Shown: positions 23,660-32,914 of the stretch, in pieces
Layout of the letters: every line of letters starts with the position of its first letter
Numbering within the stretch: position 1 is the stretch's first letter
Assembly: GCA_963805525.1 (NCBI GenBank)
Contig: CAWDUT010000003.1
Location: 1-64,000 of the forward strand
DNA: 64,000 nt
Source of the DNA: DASQFQ01 sp963805525
GTDB lineage: Bacteria > Actinomycetota > Thermoleophilia > Solirubrobacterales > Solirubrobacteraceae
Reading direction: 5' to 3'
Program-made: the position numbers and the translations under genes
The notes under the pieces: model-generated
The model's database searches: none
Told to the model about the DNA's origin: nothing
Seen by the model: only the letters and a program-made list of their open reading frames with translations

Positions 23660-25579
23660 ATGCCGGTACCCAACACCAAGGGCAACCCTCCGCGCATCGT
23701 CATCCAGTACCCGGCCCCCACGGTCGACGCTGGGCGCTATCCCGTCAAGCGCGTAGTCGGCGACACGGTGCGCGTGACCGCCGACATCTTCCGCGACGGC
23801 CACGAGATCCTCCGCGGGGTCGTGCGCTACCGCGGGCCCGGCAGCCGCCGCTGGGTCGAGTCGGCGATGCGGCCGATCGACGCGCACGTCAACGGCGTGC
23901 GCTGGGAAGGCGAGTTCGCGGTCGACGTGATGGGCCGCTGGCAGTGGTCGATCGAGGCCTGGAGCGACGTCTTCGCCACCTGGCGCGACGAGCTGCAGCG
24001 CAAGATCGCCGCGGGGGAGGTGAACCTCGCGGGCGAGCTGTCCGAGGGCGTCGTGCTGCTGGAGCAGGCCGCGGGCCGCGCCAAGGGCGCCGACAAGAAG
24101 ACGATCGAGGCGGCCCTCGCCGTGCTCAAGGACCCGAAGTCGCCGGTCGACTCCGCGCTCGCGCCCGACCTCTACGCCGCCATGGAGCGCGCCTCCGAGC
24201 GCACCGGCGCGTGCCAGCTCGACACCCCGCAGATCATCGAGGTCGACCGGGTCGCCGCCGCCTTCGCCTCCTGGTACGAGCTGGTGCCGCGCTCCTGGGG
24301 CGGCCTCCAGGCGGTCGAGAAGCAGATCCCCGCGATCGCCGAGCTCGGCTTCGACGTCCTCTACTTCCTTCCCATCCACCCGATCGGCACGACGGCGCGC
24401 AAGGGCCGCAACAACACGCTCACCGCGGGCCCCGACGACCCCGGCTCGCCGTACGCGATCGGCTCGGAGGAGGGCGGCCACGACGCTGTGCACCCCGAGC
24501 TGGGCACGCAGGACGACGTCCGCTCGCTCACCGCCACCGCGCGCGAGCACGGCATGGATGTCTGCCTCGACCTGGCGCTCAACGCGTCGCCCGACCACCC
24601 GTGGCTCAAGGAGCACCCGGAGTGGTTCCAGCAGCGTCCCGACGGCACGCTCAAGTACGCCGAGAACCCGCCCAAGCGCTACCAGGACATCTACAACTTC
24701 AACTGGGACACGCCGGCCTGGCGCGAGCTGTGGCAGGCGTGGCGCGACGTCGTCATCCACTGGGTCGACGCCGGGATCAAGGTCTTCCGCGTCGACAACC
24801 CGCACACCAAGCCGTTCCCGTTCTGGGAGTGGCTGATCAAGGAGGTCCACGCGCACGACCGCAGCGTGGTCTTCCTCGCCGAGGCGTTCACGCGCCGCGC
24901 CGTGATGCGCCAGCTGGCGAAGATCGGCTTCACCCAGTCCTACACGTACTTCACCTGGAAGAACTCCCGCTGGGAGCTGAGCGAGTACGTCAACGAGCTC
25001 GCCCACGGGCCGGAGCGCGAGTACTTCCGCCCCAACTTCTTCATCAACACGCCGGACATCCTGCACGCCTACCTCCAGCACGGCGGGCCGCCGGCGTTCG
25101 CCTCGCGGCTCGTGCTGGCCGGCACGCTCAGCCCGACCTACGGCATCTACTCGGGCTACGAGTGGTTCGAGAACGAGCCCGTCCGCGAGGGCTCCGAGGA
25201 GTACCTGAACTCCGAGAAGTACGAGATCCGCGAGCGGGCGCTCGACGGCCCGCTGCTCCCGATGGTCCGCCGCATCAACGAGATCCGCCGCGAGAACCCC
25301 GCGCTGCAGCGGCTCGAGAACGTCACCTTCATCGATACCTACAACGAGGCCCTGATCGCGTATGTCAAGTCGTCGCCGGGCAACACGGTGATCTGCGTGG
25401 TGAACATCGACCCCCACAACACGCAGGCGGGCGCCGGCGTCATCCCCGCCCATCTCGGCCTCCCGCCCGCGTTCGCGGTCAACGACCTGCTGTCGGGCAA
25501 CCACTTCGACTGGCGCATCGGGGCCAACTACGTGGAGCTCGCGCCGGGTGGCGCCCACGTGCTCAGGGTCGAGCAGTGA
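23660..25579 (+). CDS. glgE: Alpha-1,4-glucan:maltose-1-phosphate maltosyltransferase
   Basis: 639 aa, normal length. It extends alpha-1,4-glucan by two glucose units from maltose 1-phosphate. The N-terminal domain (about 1-200) contains the IQYPAPTVDAGRYPVKRVVGD opening typical of GlgE. The GH13_3 catalytic domain follows with YFLPIHPIGTTARKGRNN, the nucleophile region VFRVDNPHTKP (about residue 378), the acid/base FLAEAFTR, and NFFINTPDILHAYL. ATG at 23660 (MPVPNTKG) is preferred to an earlier GTG-type start because it directly follows the -10-like box. treS follows with a GTGA overlap, the first link of a four-gene run. Confidence 0.96.
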   Translation: MPVPNTKGNPPRIVIQYPAPTVDAGRYPVKRVVGDTVRVTADIFRDGHEILRGVVRYRGPGSRRWVESAMRPIDAHVNGVRWEGEFAVDVMGRWQWSIEAWSDVFATWRDELQRKIAAGEVNLAGELSEGVVLLEQAAGRAKGADKKTIEAALAVLKDPKSPVDSALAPDLYAAMERASERTGACQLDTPQIIEVDRVAAAFASWYELVPRSWGGLQAVEKQIPAIAELGFDVLYFLPIHPIGTTARKGRNNTLTAGPDDPGSPYAIGSEEGGHDAVHPELGTQDDVRSLTATAREHGMDVCLDLALNASPDHPWLKEHPEWFQQRPDGTLKYAENPPKRYQDIYNFNWDTPAWRELWQAWRDVVIHWVDAGIKVFRVDNPHTKPFPFWEWLIKEVHAHDRSVVFLAEAFTRRAVMRQLAKIGFTQSYTYFTWKNSRWELSEYVNELAHGPEREYFRPNFFINTPDILHAYLQHGGPPAFASRLVLAGTLSPTYGIYSGYEWFENEPVREGSEEYLNSEKYEIRERALDGPLLPMVRRINEIRRENPALQRLENVTFIDTYNEALIAYVKSSPGNTVICVVNIDPHNTQAGAGVIPAHLGLPPAFAVNDLLSGNHFDWRIGANYVELAPGGAHVLRVEQ

Positions 25580-27288
25580 GCGATCCCGGGCACTGGTTCG
25601 AGCGCGAGCCCCTGTGGTTCAAGACCGCGGTCTTCTACGAGATCCACATCCGCGGCTTCTTCGACGGCAACGGCGACGGCTCGGGTGACTTCCGGGGGCT
25701 GATCGAGAAGCTCGACTACCTGCAGTGGCTGGGCATCGACTGCATCTGGCTGCTGCCCTACTACTCCTCGCCGCTGCGCGACGGCGGCTACGACATCTCC
25801 GACTTCTTCACGATCCACCCGGACTACGGCAAGGTCGACGACGTCCGCGACTTCCTCGAGGCCGCCCACCAGCGCGGCATCCGCGTGATCGCCGACATCG
25901 TCATGAACCACACGTCGTCCGACCACCCGTGGTTCCAGGAGTCGCGCTCGAGCCCCGACAACCCGAAGCGCGACTGGTACGTGTGGTCCGACACCGTCCA
26001 CAAGTACGAGGACGCGCGGATCATCTTCACCGACACGGAGAAGTCGAACTGGACGTGGGACGAGCAGGCTCAGGCCTACTTCTGGCACCGCTTCTTCTCG
26101 CACCAGCCGGACCTCAACTACGACAACCCCGAGGTCCAGGAGGCGATGCTCGAGGTCCTGCGCTTCTGGCTCGACCTCGGGCTCGACGGCGCCCGGCTCG
26201 ACGCCGTGCCCTACCTGTACGAGCGCGAGGGCACGATCTGCGAGAACCTCACCGAGACGCACGACTACCTGAAGCGCGTGCGCGCCGAGGTCGACAAGAA
26301 CTACCCCGACCGGGTGCTGCTCGCGGAGGCCAACCAGTGGCCGGCGGACGTCGTCGAGTACTTCGGCGACGGCGACGAGTGCCACATGGCGTTCCACTTC
26401 CCGGTCATGCCGCGCATGTTCATGGCCGTGCGGCGCGAGGAGTCGACGCCGATCTACGAGATCCTCGAGCAGACGCCACCGATCCCCGAGAACTGCCAGT
26501 GGGGTCTCTTCCTGCGCAACCACGACGAGCTGACGCTCGAGATGGTCACCGACGAGGAGCGCGACTACATGTACGCGGAGTACGCCAAGGACCCGCGGAT
26601 GAAGATCAACGTCGGCATCCGCAAGCGCCTCGCGCCGCTGCTCGACAACGGCCGCGACGAGATCGAGCTGATGAACGCGATCCTGTTCTCGCTGCCCGGC
26701 TCGCCGGTCCTCTACTACGGCGACGAGATCGCGATGGGCGACAACGTCTTCCTCGGCGACCGCGACGGCGTGCGCACGCCGATGCAGTGGACGGGCGACC
26801 GCAACGGCGGCTTCTCGCGGGCGGACTTCGCCCAGCTCTACGCGCCGCCGCTGATGGACCCCGTCTACGGCTACCAGGCCGTCAACGTGGAGGCCCAGCT
26901 GCGCCACTCGACGTCGCTGCTGCGCTGGATGCGGCGCTTCATCGCGCTGCGCAAGGAGCACCCGGTGTTCGGGCTGGGCACCTACGAGCCGCTGGCGCCG
27001 TCGAACCCGCGCATCTTCGCCCACGTCCGCAAGTACGAGGACGACGTGTTGCTGTGCGTCCACAACCTCGCGCGCTCGGCCCAGGCGGTCGAGCTCGACC
27101 TGTCCGAGTTCGAGGGGCGCTTCCCGGTCGAGCTGTTCGGCCGCTCGCGCTTTCCGCGCATCGGCGAGCTGCCCTACCTGCTCACGCTCGCGCCGCGCGG
27201 GTTCTACTGGTTCCAGCTCGCCGAGCCGGAGCCCGGCCAGCACACCGGCGAGTTCGCGGCCATCGAGGAGGAGAGCACCGATGGGTGA
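25576..27288 (+). CDS. treS: Trehalose synthase (maltose alpha-D-glucosyltransferase)
   Basis: 570 aa, typical for stand-alone TreS. Interconverts trehalose and maltose by intramolecular transglucosylation. GH13_16 features: WFKTAVFYEIHIRGFFDGNGDG, GDFRGLIEKLDYLQWLG, VIADIVMNHTSSDHPWFQ, the nucleophile in DGARLDAVPYL, acid/base LLAEANQWP and LRNHDELTLEMVTDEERD; VLYYGDEIAMGDN and RTPMQWTGDRNGGFS follow. GTG at 25576 overlaps the glgE stop, so the long open frame upstream is only the shifted reading of glgE. Its maltose product is the substrate of the kinase encoded next; the two genes overlap by 8 bp. Confidence 0.96.
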   Translation: MSDPGHWFEREPLWFKTAVFYEIHIRGFFDGNGDGSGDFRGLIEKLDYLQWLGIDCIWLLPYYSSPLRDGGYDISDFFTIHPDYGKVDDVRDFLEAAHQRGIRVIADIVMNHTSSDHPWFQESRSSPDNPKRDWYVWSDTVHKYEDARIIFTDTEKSNWTWDEQAQAYFWHRFFSHQPDLNYDNPEVQEAMLEVLRFWLDLGLDGARLDAVPYLYEREGTICENLTETHDYLKRVRAEVDKNYPDRVLLAEANQWPADVVEYFGDGDECHMAFHFPVMPRMFMAVRREESTPIYEILEQTPPIPENCQWGLFLRNHDELTLEMVTDEERDYMYAEYAKDPRMKINVGIRKRLAPLLDNGRDEIELMNAILFSLPGSPVLYYGDEIAMGDNVFLGDRDGVRTPMQWTGDRNGGFSRADFAQLYAPPLMDPVYGYQAVNVEAQLRHSTSLLRWMRRFIALRKEHPVFGLGTYEPLAPSNPRIFAHVRKYEDDVLLCVHNLARSAQAVELDLSEFEGRFPVELFGRSRFPRIGELPYLLTLAPRGFYWFQLAEPEPGQHTGEFAAIEEESTDG

Positions 27289-28666
27289 CCTGCTCGCACC
27301 GCTCCCCGAGGACGAGCTGCGCGAGTGGTTCGTGCCGCAGCGCTGGTTCGGCTCGAAGGCCACCGACGTGGCGCACCTCAACATCCTCGAGTCGTTCACG
27401 CTGCGCGAGGACACGCCGCAGCTGGTGCTGGCGCTGATCGAGGCGCGCTTCCCGCAGGGGACGCACGAGGTCTACCAGGTGCCGATCGGCATCCGGCCCG
27501 CCTCCGAGGGCTGGGACGACCGTGTCATCGCCGAGGCCGGCGGTAGCACCTACTACGACGCGCTCGCCGACCCGACGCACGCGCGTGAGCTTCTGCACCT
27601 GATGCGCTCGGGTGCCGACGTGCAGGCGGGCGACGGCATGCTCTCGTTCCGCTGGGCGGGCGGCGCGGGCGACGGCGGGACCGTCGAGGTGCGGCCGGTC
27701 GGCGTCGAGCAGTCGAACTCGTCGATCGTGTTCGGCGAAGCGCTGATCCTGAAGGCGTTCCGCCGCGTCGAGCCGGGCGTCAACCCGGAGCTCGAGCTGC
27801 TGCGCTTCCTCAGCGAGCGCGACTTCCCGCACATCGCGCCGATCGCCGGCTGGTTCCAGTACGACGGGCGGCTGATGGACGCCACGCTCGGCGTGCTGCA
27901 GGAGTACCTGGCCGGCGCGACCGACGGCTGGGACCTCGCGCTCGACGCGCTGGCGAGCGACCCCGAGGCGTTCCTCGCCGAGGTGCACGCGCTCGGCGTG
28001 GTCACGGGGGAGATGCACAGCGTGCTCGGCTCGGATACGAGCAACCCCGCCTTCGCGCCCGAGGAGCCGAGCGGCGAGGCGATCTCGATCCTGACCGCGA
28101 CGATCGACGAGGAGATCGAGCGGATCTTCGTCGAGCTGCCCGAGGACGAGGCGCTCGACCCGATCCGCGGCCGCGGGCAGGACGTGCAGGAGCGGCTGCA
28201 GGTGCTGGCGTCGGTCGGCGCCGGCGGGCGCATGATTCGCACCCACGGCGACTACCACCTCGGCCAGACCATGCTCGCCGACCGCGGCTGGGTGATCCTC
28301 GACTTCGAGGGCGAGCCGGCGCGCCCGATGTCCCAGCGGCGGCTCAAGCGCTCGCCGCTGCGGGACGTGGCGGGCATGCTGCGCTCGTTCTCCTACGCGG
28401 CGGCCGGCTCCGGCATCCTGCGCGGCGCGCCGCCGCCGGAGGACTGGGAGGACCGCGCCCGGGCGACGTTCCTGGACGGCTACTTCGAGACCGTCGACTC
28501 GGCGCTGCTGCCGCCCGGCGACGAGGCCACGCGCAAGCTGCTCTCGATCTTCGAGCTCGAGAAGGCGGTCTACGAGCTGCGCTATGAGCTGAACAACCGA
28601 CCCGACTGGGTCGCCATCCCGGTGGCGGGCATCGCCCGGCTGCTCGAATCGAACGGAGGATCATGA
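27281..28666 (+). CDS. mak: Maltokinase
   Basis: 461 aa, the length of actinobacterial Mak/Pep2. Uses ATP to make maltose 1-phosphate for GlgE. The N-terminal cap begins WFVPQRWFGSKA. The kinase catalytic loop is THGDYHLGQTML (about residues 325-336) and the metal motif is VILDFEGEPARPMSQRR, shared with aminoglycoside-phosphotransferase-like kinases. YELNNRPDWVAIPVAGI marks the conserved C-terminus. ATG at 27281 inside the end of treS; stop overlaps glgB as ATGA. The order glgE-treS-mak-glgB makes a self-contained trehalose-to-glucan module. Confidence 0.94.
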   Translation: MGDLLAPLPEDELREWFVPQRWFGSKATDVAHLNILESFTLREDTPQLVLALIEARFPQGTHEVYQVPIGIRPASEGWDDRVIAEAGGSTYYDALADPTHARELLHLMRSGADVQAGDGMLSFRWAGGAGDGGTVEVRPVGVEQSNSSIVFGEALILKAFRRVEPGVNPELELLRFLSERDFPHIAPIAGWFQYDGRLMDATLGVLQEYLAGATDGWDLALDALASDPEAFLAEVHALGVVTGEMHSVLGSDTSNPAFAPEEPSGEAISILTATIDEEIERIFVELPEDEALDPIRGRGQDVQERLQVLASVGAGGRMIRTHGDYHLGQTMLADRGWVILDFEGEPARPMSQRRLKRSPLRDVAGMLRSFSYAAAGSGILRGAPPPEDWEDRARATFLDGYFETVDSALLPPGDEATRKLLSIFELEKAVYELRYELNNRPDWVAIPVAGIARLLESNGGS

Positions 28667-30828
28667 GCGCCGACCCGCACGCCTTCCGGGGCGCCCACCC
28701 GACCGACGGCGGGGTCGTCATCCGGACGGTCCGGCCGGCGGCCAAGACCGTCACGGTGTGGGTGGACGACAAGCAGGTCGGTGAGCTCAAGCCGGCCGAC
28801 ACCGACGGGCTGTTCGAGGGCGTGATCAAGGGCGCGGAGCTGCCGCTCGAGTACCAGCTCGAGGTCGACTACGGGGAGAACGGCGGGACGTTCCGGATCG
28901 AGGATCCGTACCGCTTCACGCCCACCATCGGGGAGCTCGACCTGCACCTGGCAGGCGAGGGCCGCCACGAGGAGATCTACGCCCGCCTGGGCGCGCACGT
29001 GATGGAGCACCAGGGCGTGCCGGGCACGTCGTTCGCGGTCTGGGCGCCCGCCGCCCAGTCGGTCTCCGTGGTCGGCGACCTCAACGGCTGGGACGGCCGG
29101 CTGCACCCGATGCGCGCACTCGGCGCGAGCGGGATCTGGGAGCTGTTCGTGCCGGAGGTCGGCGAGGGCACCAACTACAAGTACGAGATCACCGGACCCG
29201 ACGGCGACCGCTTCCAGAAGGCCGATCCGTACGCGTTCCAGGCCGAGCACCCGCCGAAGACCGCGTCGATCGTGCACCAGCCCAAGCACGAGTGGCGCGA
29301 CGCGGAGTGGATGGAGCGGCGGCACAAGAGCTCGCCGCTGGGCGAGCCGATGTCCGTCTATGAGGTCCACCTCGGGTCCTGGCGGCTCAACCCGCTCGAG
29401 GACAACCGCTCGCTGACCTACCTCGAGCTGGCCGACGAGCTCGCCGCCTACGCGAAGGACATGGGCTTCACCCACCTCGAGCTGCTGCCGGTCATGCACC
29501 ACCCGTTCAGCGGCTCGTGGGGCTACCAGGTGACCGGCTACTACGCGCCGTCCCCGCGCTTCGGCTCGCCCGACGACTTCCGCGAGTTCGTCGACCGCCT
29601 GCACGGCCACGGTCTCGGCGTGATCCTCGACTGGGTGCCGGCGCACTTCCCGCGCGACGAGTTCGCGCTCGCTCGCTTCGACGGCACCGCGCTGTACGAG
29701 CACGCCGACCCGCGCCGCGGCTCGCACCCGGACTGGGGCACGCTCGTGTTCAACTACGGGCGCCACGAGGTGCGCAACTTCCTCGTCGCCAACGCGCTGT
29801 TCTGGATGCGCGAGTACCACGTCGACGGCATCCGTGTGGACGCCGTGGCGTCGATGCTCTACCTCGACTACTCGCGCGAGGCCGGGGAGTGGGTGCCGAA
29901 CGAGTTCGGCGGCCGCGAGGACCTCGACGCGGTGTCGTTCCTCAAGGAGCTCAACGAGGTGCTGTTCGCGCGCGAGCCCGGCGTGATCTCCGCGGCCGAG
30001 GAGTCGACGGCGTGGCCGGGCGTCTCACGGCCGACCTACCTCGGCGGGCTGGGCTTCGGCTTCAAGTGGAACATGGGCTGGATGCACGACACGCTGGCGT
30101 ACTTCCAGCAGGACCCGATCTACCGCCGCTACCACCACCACGAGCTGACGTTCTCGCTGGTCTACGCGTTCACCGAGAACTTCATCCTGCCGCTCTCCCA
30201 CGACGAGGTCGTGCACGGCAAGGGCTCGCTGATCAACAAGATGCCGGGCGACGACTGGCAGAAGCGCGCGAACCTGCGCGCGCTGTACGCGTTCATGTGG
30301 GCACACCCCGGCAAGAAGCTGCTGTTCATGGGGCAGGAGTTCGCCCAGGTCGCCGAGTGGAGTCACGAGCGCTCGCTCGACTGGCACCTGCTCGAGAACC
30401 CGGAGCACTCCGGGATCCAGGCGCTGGTGCGTGACCTGAACGTGCGCTACAAGGACGAGCCGGCGCTGTGGGAGCTCGACTTCGAGGGCGAGGGCTTCTG
30501 GTGGCTGGAGCCGAACGACGCGGAGTCCAACGTCGTCGCCTTCGGTCGCGTGTCGCGCGGCGGCAAGCGCGTGCTGCTGTTCGTGGCCAACCTGTCGCCG
30601 GTCCCGCGCGGTCCGTACCGGCTGGGGCTGCCGCGGCCGGGCCGCTGGGTCGAGGCGATCAACACCGACTCGACCTACTACGGCGGCACGGACACGGGCA
30701 ACTACGGCGGCGTCGAGGCGGAGCCGATCCCGTGGCACAACCAGGCGTTCTCGGCGGAGATCACGCTGCCGCCGCTGGGCGCTATCTGGCTGGTGCCCGA
30801 GGAGACAGCCGAAACACGGAGCCGCTGA
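28663..30828 (+). CDS. glgB: 1,4-alpha-glucan branching enzyme
   Basis: 721 aa with the N-terminal CBM48/beta-sandwich part (about 1-210, including FAVWAPAAQSVSVVGDLNGWDG) and the GH13_9 catalytic domain. Motifs: GSWGYQVTGYYAPSPRFG, VILDWVPAHFPRDEF, the nucleophile in GIRVDAVASMLYLDYSR, acid/base ISAAEESTAWPGV, and LPLSHDEVVHGKGSL. It introduces alpha-1,6 branches into the glucan made by GlgE. ATG at 28663 overlaps the maltokinase stop. The 3' end overlaps the convergent sugar dehydrogenase gene by 47 bp. Confidence 0.96.
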   Translation: MSADPHAFRGAHPTDGGVVIRTVRPAAKTVTVWVDDKQVGELKPADTDGLFEGVIKGAELPLEYQLEVDYGENGGTFRIEDPYRFTPTIGELDLHLAGEGRHEEIYARLGAHVMEHQGVPGTSFAVWAPAAQSVSVVGDLNGWDGRLHPMRALGASGIWELFVPEVGEGTNYKYEITGPDGDRFQKADPYAFQAEHPPKTASIVHQPKHEWRDAEWMERRHKSSPLGEPMSVYEVHLGSWRLNPLEDNRSLTYLELADELAAYAKDMGFTHLELLPVMHHPFSGSWGYQVTGYYAPSPRFGSPDDFREFVDRLHGHGLGVILDWVPAHFPRDEFALARFDGTALYEHADPRRGSHPDWGTLVFNYGRHEVRNFLVANALFWMREYHVDGIRVDAVASMLYLDYSREAGEWVPNEFGGREDLDAVSFLKELNEVLFAREPGVISAAEESTAWPGVSRPTYLGGLGFGFKWNMGWMHDTLAYFQQDPIYRRYHHHELTFSLVYAFTENFILPLSHDEVVHGKGSLINKMPGDDWQKRANLRALYAFMWAHPGKKLLFMGQEFAQVAEWSHERSLDWHLLENPEHSGIQALVRDLNVRYKDEPALWELDFEGEGFWWLEPNDAESNVVAFGRVSRGGKRVLLFVANLSPVPRGPYRLGLPRPGRWVEAINTDSTYYGGTDTGNYGGVEAEPIPWHNQAFSAEITLPPLGAIWLVPEETAETRSR

Positions 30829-31669
30829 AGCTGACGGCGTAGACGCGGCCGCGGGCATCGCGGCCGAACGAGGTCAGGTAGGGCACCGTGGGCTTCAGCG
30901 GGCGGTCGTCGACGAGCGTCGTGCCGGTGAAGCGCGCGCTCCACAGCTTGCCGGTGCAGAGGTCGCCGTAGACGTAGCGGCCGCGGATCACGTAGCCCCC
31001 GGTGATCGCGCACCAGCCGTCGGTGTGGCGGTGGGCGGTCGCGGGCGGCGTGGCGCCGCCGCCCGGGCCCTCGAACGCCGGCCAGCCGAAGTCGGTGCCG
31101 GGCGCGGCGCCCTTCGGCACCACGTCGACCTCCTCCCACGTGTGGTCGCCGACGTCCCCGATCAGCAGCGCGCCCCGCTGGAACGAGAAGCGCCACGGGT
31201 TGCGCAGGCCGGTGACGTAGACCTCGGGCTTGGGGTCGCGCGGGTCGAAGCGCGGGATCCGGCCGATGCCGTTCTCTCCGGCGCCGGTGCTGGCGTACAG
31301 CAGCCCGTCGGGCCCGAACTGGAGCTGGCCGCCGTGGTGCTGGAGGCCGACGGGGCCGAGGTCGAGCACATGGCGGATGCGGCGGCCGCGGACGAAGTCG
31401 ATCCGCTGGTGGCTCGCGCGGTCGACGTAGTCGGCGTAGAAGCCGCCGCCGGTCGGCGCGAACGCGATCGAGAACAGCCCGCGCTGGTCGACTTCCTCGT
31501 CGCGCGCGGGGACGATCACGCGCGAGCGCAGGTCGGCGAAGGGCCGCCGGCGCGTCTTGCCGCGCACGACCGCGCGGATCCGCCCCGAGCGCTCGGCCAC
31601 GATCACCGTGTGCTTCGCGTGAGGCGGGCTGGTGACGTAGACCGGGTGGTGGAAGTGCCCGATCGGCAC
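30782..31669 (-). CDS. PQQ-dependent sugar dehydrogenase-like beta-propeller
   Basis: 295 aa from the GTG at 31669, shorter than the usual 350-400. Glucose/sorbosone dehydrogenase motifs: HHPVYVTSPP start, RGLFSIAFAP, the catalytic His in LQHHGGQLQFGPDGLLYASTG, GLRNPWRFSF, IGDVGDHTWEEVDVV and DFGWPAFEG. The protein should oxidise a sugar or polyol with PQQ in the periplasm-equivalent space. From the GTG there is no signal peptide, yet 13 in-frame codons before it encode a hydrophobic stretch (ATLARLLPFALAL) right after the TGA of the PKD gene, so a non-canonical upstream start or a lost signal start is possible. Confidence 0.8.
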   Translation of the reverse strand: MPIGHFHHPVYVTSPPHAKHTVIVAERSGRIRAVVRGKTRRRPFADLRSRVIVPARDEEVDQRGLFSIAFAPTGGGFYADYVDRASHQRIDFVRGRRIRHVLDLGPVGLQHHGGQLQFGPDGLLYASTGAGENGIGRIPRFDPRDPKPEVYVTGLRNPWRFSFQRGALLIGDVGDHTWEEVDVVPKGAAPGTDFGWPAFEGPGGGATPPATAHRHTDGWCAITGGYVIRGRYVYGDLCTGKLWSARFTGTTLVDDRPLKPTVPYLTSFGRDARGRVYAVSFSGSVFRLSPRAPAR

Positions 31670-31708
31670 GAGGGCCAGGGCGAACGGCAGCAGGCGCGCG
31701 AGCGTGGC

Positions 31709-32779
31709 TCAGCTCCAGCCGGCGGTGACGCTCGGGGTCACCGTGCCGCTGCCCGAGCCGTCGGTGAGGTCGAAGCTGAAGCGCAGGGTGCTCTCCTTGC
31801 GGCCCCACGCGTCGCGCTGATCGCCGGCGTTGCCGGGCGTGATCGCGAGGTCGCGGGCGGGGGAGGCGGTCGCGCCGCAGGTGCCGGTCGGGAGCGCGAA
31901 GCTCACCTGCGCGGGCATGCGCGCCCAGGAGGGGACGCGGACGCTCACGCTGACCGGCACGCTCTGGCCCGGGCCGGGGCACGCGACGGGGTCGGTGTCG
32001 ACCGTGGTGCTCCCGGGGCCGCGCACGAACAGCAGGCGGCCGAACGCGCTCACGCCGCCGCGCGAGTTCGCGACCGTGAGCAGCGCCGTGTAGCGGCCGG
32101 GCGCGTAGGCGTGCGACGCGATCGGCCCCGCGGCGCCGGTGCCGTCGCCGAAGTCCCAGCGCCAGTCGACGAGCTCGCTGCCGCCGGAGGCGTCGGCGAA
32201 GCGGACGGCGGCGCCGGCCTCGATCGGGTCTTCCGGGGTGAGGCCGTGCGCGAGCGCGTAGCGGGCGACCGGCGACGCGAAACCGCGGCCGGGCGGCGGG
32301 GCGGGGAGGTCCGGGACGGCGTCGGTGCGGCAGCGGCCCCGGTGGCGGGAGATCGCGCGCAGGCGCCGCTGGATCGCGGGGCGGCCGGCGCGGATCGGGC
32401 GCAGGCCACGGGCCAGGCGAGCGAGCGCGGTGCAGTTGTCGATCTCCCGCGGCAGCTTCAGCGAGGCACGGTCGCCGCGGGTGCTGACGAGCACGCTCGC
32501 GAGGTTGCGGGCATCGCCGGCGAACACGAACAGCACCTGCCGGCCGCGGTGGGCGACGGCGGAGCTGCGCGGATTGCCGCCGCCGAGGCGGTTGCGGAAG
32601 CGCACGGAGATGCGGCCGTCAAGCGGCGCGCGCAGCGTGACGCGCACGAGCGCGCCCGCCGACGTCGTGATCGCCTCGACCTTGCGGATGTCCTGGCCGC
32701 GCTTGGGCGCGGCCGCGGCGGAGGCGGGCAGGGCGAGCAGCAGGAGCGCGAGCAGCGCGAGGAGGACGGGACGGGTCAC
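31709..32779 (-). CDS. Secreted PKD-domain protein
   Basis: 356 aa from the GTG at 32779, which has GAGGG about 8 nt upstream; a TTG at 32815 would add 12 residues. A signal peptide (about 3-23, LLALLALLLLALPASAAAA) is followed by an unidentified beta-rich region (about 25-120). A basic Cys-containing stretch and a PKD domain follow: SELVDWRWDFGDGTGAAG...HAYAPGRYTALLTVANSRG at about 205-260. A C-terminal beta domain contains two Cys. PKD domains mediate extracellular protein or carbohydrate contacts. It lies directly upstream of the PQQ dehydrogenase-like gene, so the two may be exported partners. Confidence 0.8.
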   Translation of the reverse strand: MTRPVLLALLALLLLALPASAAAAPKRGQDIRKVEAITTSAGALVRVTLRAPLDGRISVRFRNRLGGGNPRSSAVAHRGRQVLFVFAGDARNLASVLVSTRGDRASLKLPREIDNCTALARLARGLRPIRAGRPAIQRRLRAISRHRGRCRTDAVPDLPAPPPGRGFASPVARYALAHGLTPEDPIEAGAAVRFADASGGSELVDWRWDFGDGTGAAGPIASHAYAPGRYTALLTVANSRGGVSAFGRLLFVRGPGSTTVDTDPVACPGPGQSVPVSVSVRVPSWARMPAQVSFALPTGTCGATASPARDLAITPGNAGDQRDAWGRKESTLRFSFDLTDGSGSGTVTPSVTAGWS

Positions 32780-32872
32780 CTCCCGACCCTCTTCGATCCG
32801 GTGCGGTGCCGTCAAGACGGGTAACAGCCGGGAATGTCACGCCCCGCCCTGCTCGCGCTGCTCGCGGCGCCC

Positions 32873-32880
32873 GCCTAGGC
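32873..32880. repeat. Target-site duplication, left copy
   Basis: GCCTAGGC, an 8-bp palindrome, directly abuts the left inverted repeat. The identical 8 bp abut the right end at 34040-34047. Because the outer base pair is symmetrical, the true duplication could be 6 bp (CCTAGG), which matches the NCTAGN target known for IS481. Confidence 0.85.
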
Positions 32881-32910
32881 TGAACAGACTCCGAGTTGTG
32901 CCGACAGGTG
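32881..32910 (+). repeat. Left terminal inverted repeat of the IS
   Basis: Begins TGAACAGACTCC and ends CCGACAGGTG. Five mismatches against the reverse complement of 34010-34039, at positions 6, 13, 14, 18 and 20. The transposase stop codon is 4 bp inside it. Confidence 0.88.
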
Positions 32911-32914
32911 CGGC

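Noticed and set aside
22307..25558. Very long minus-strand open frame (about 1083 codons) opposite glgE and malQ
   Set aside because: Its translation is low-complexity V/A/R/D-rich with no domain, as expected for the antisense of GC-rich codons. The plus-strand glgE and minus-strand malQ frames have full family motifs.
32833..32877. Short plus-strand ORF with a signal-peptide-like sequence (MSRPALLALLAAPA) just before the IS
   Set aside because: It looked like a gene cut by the insertion, but its TAG stop lies inside the pre-existing CTAG target, so the frame was already closed before the element arrived.
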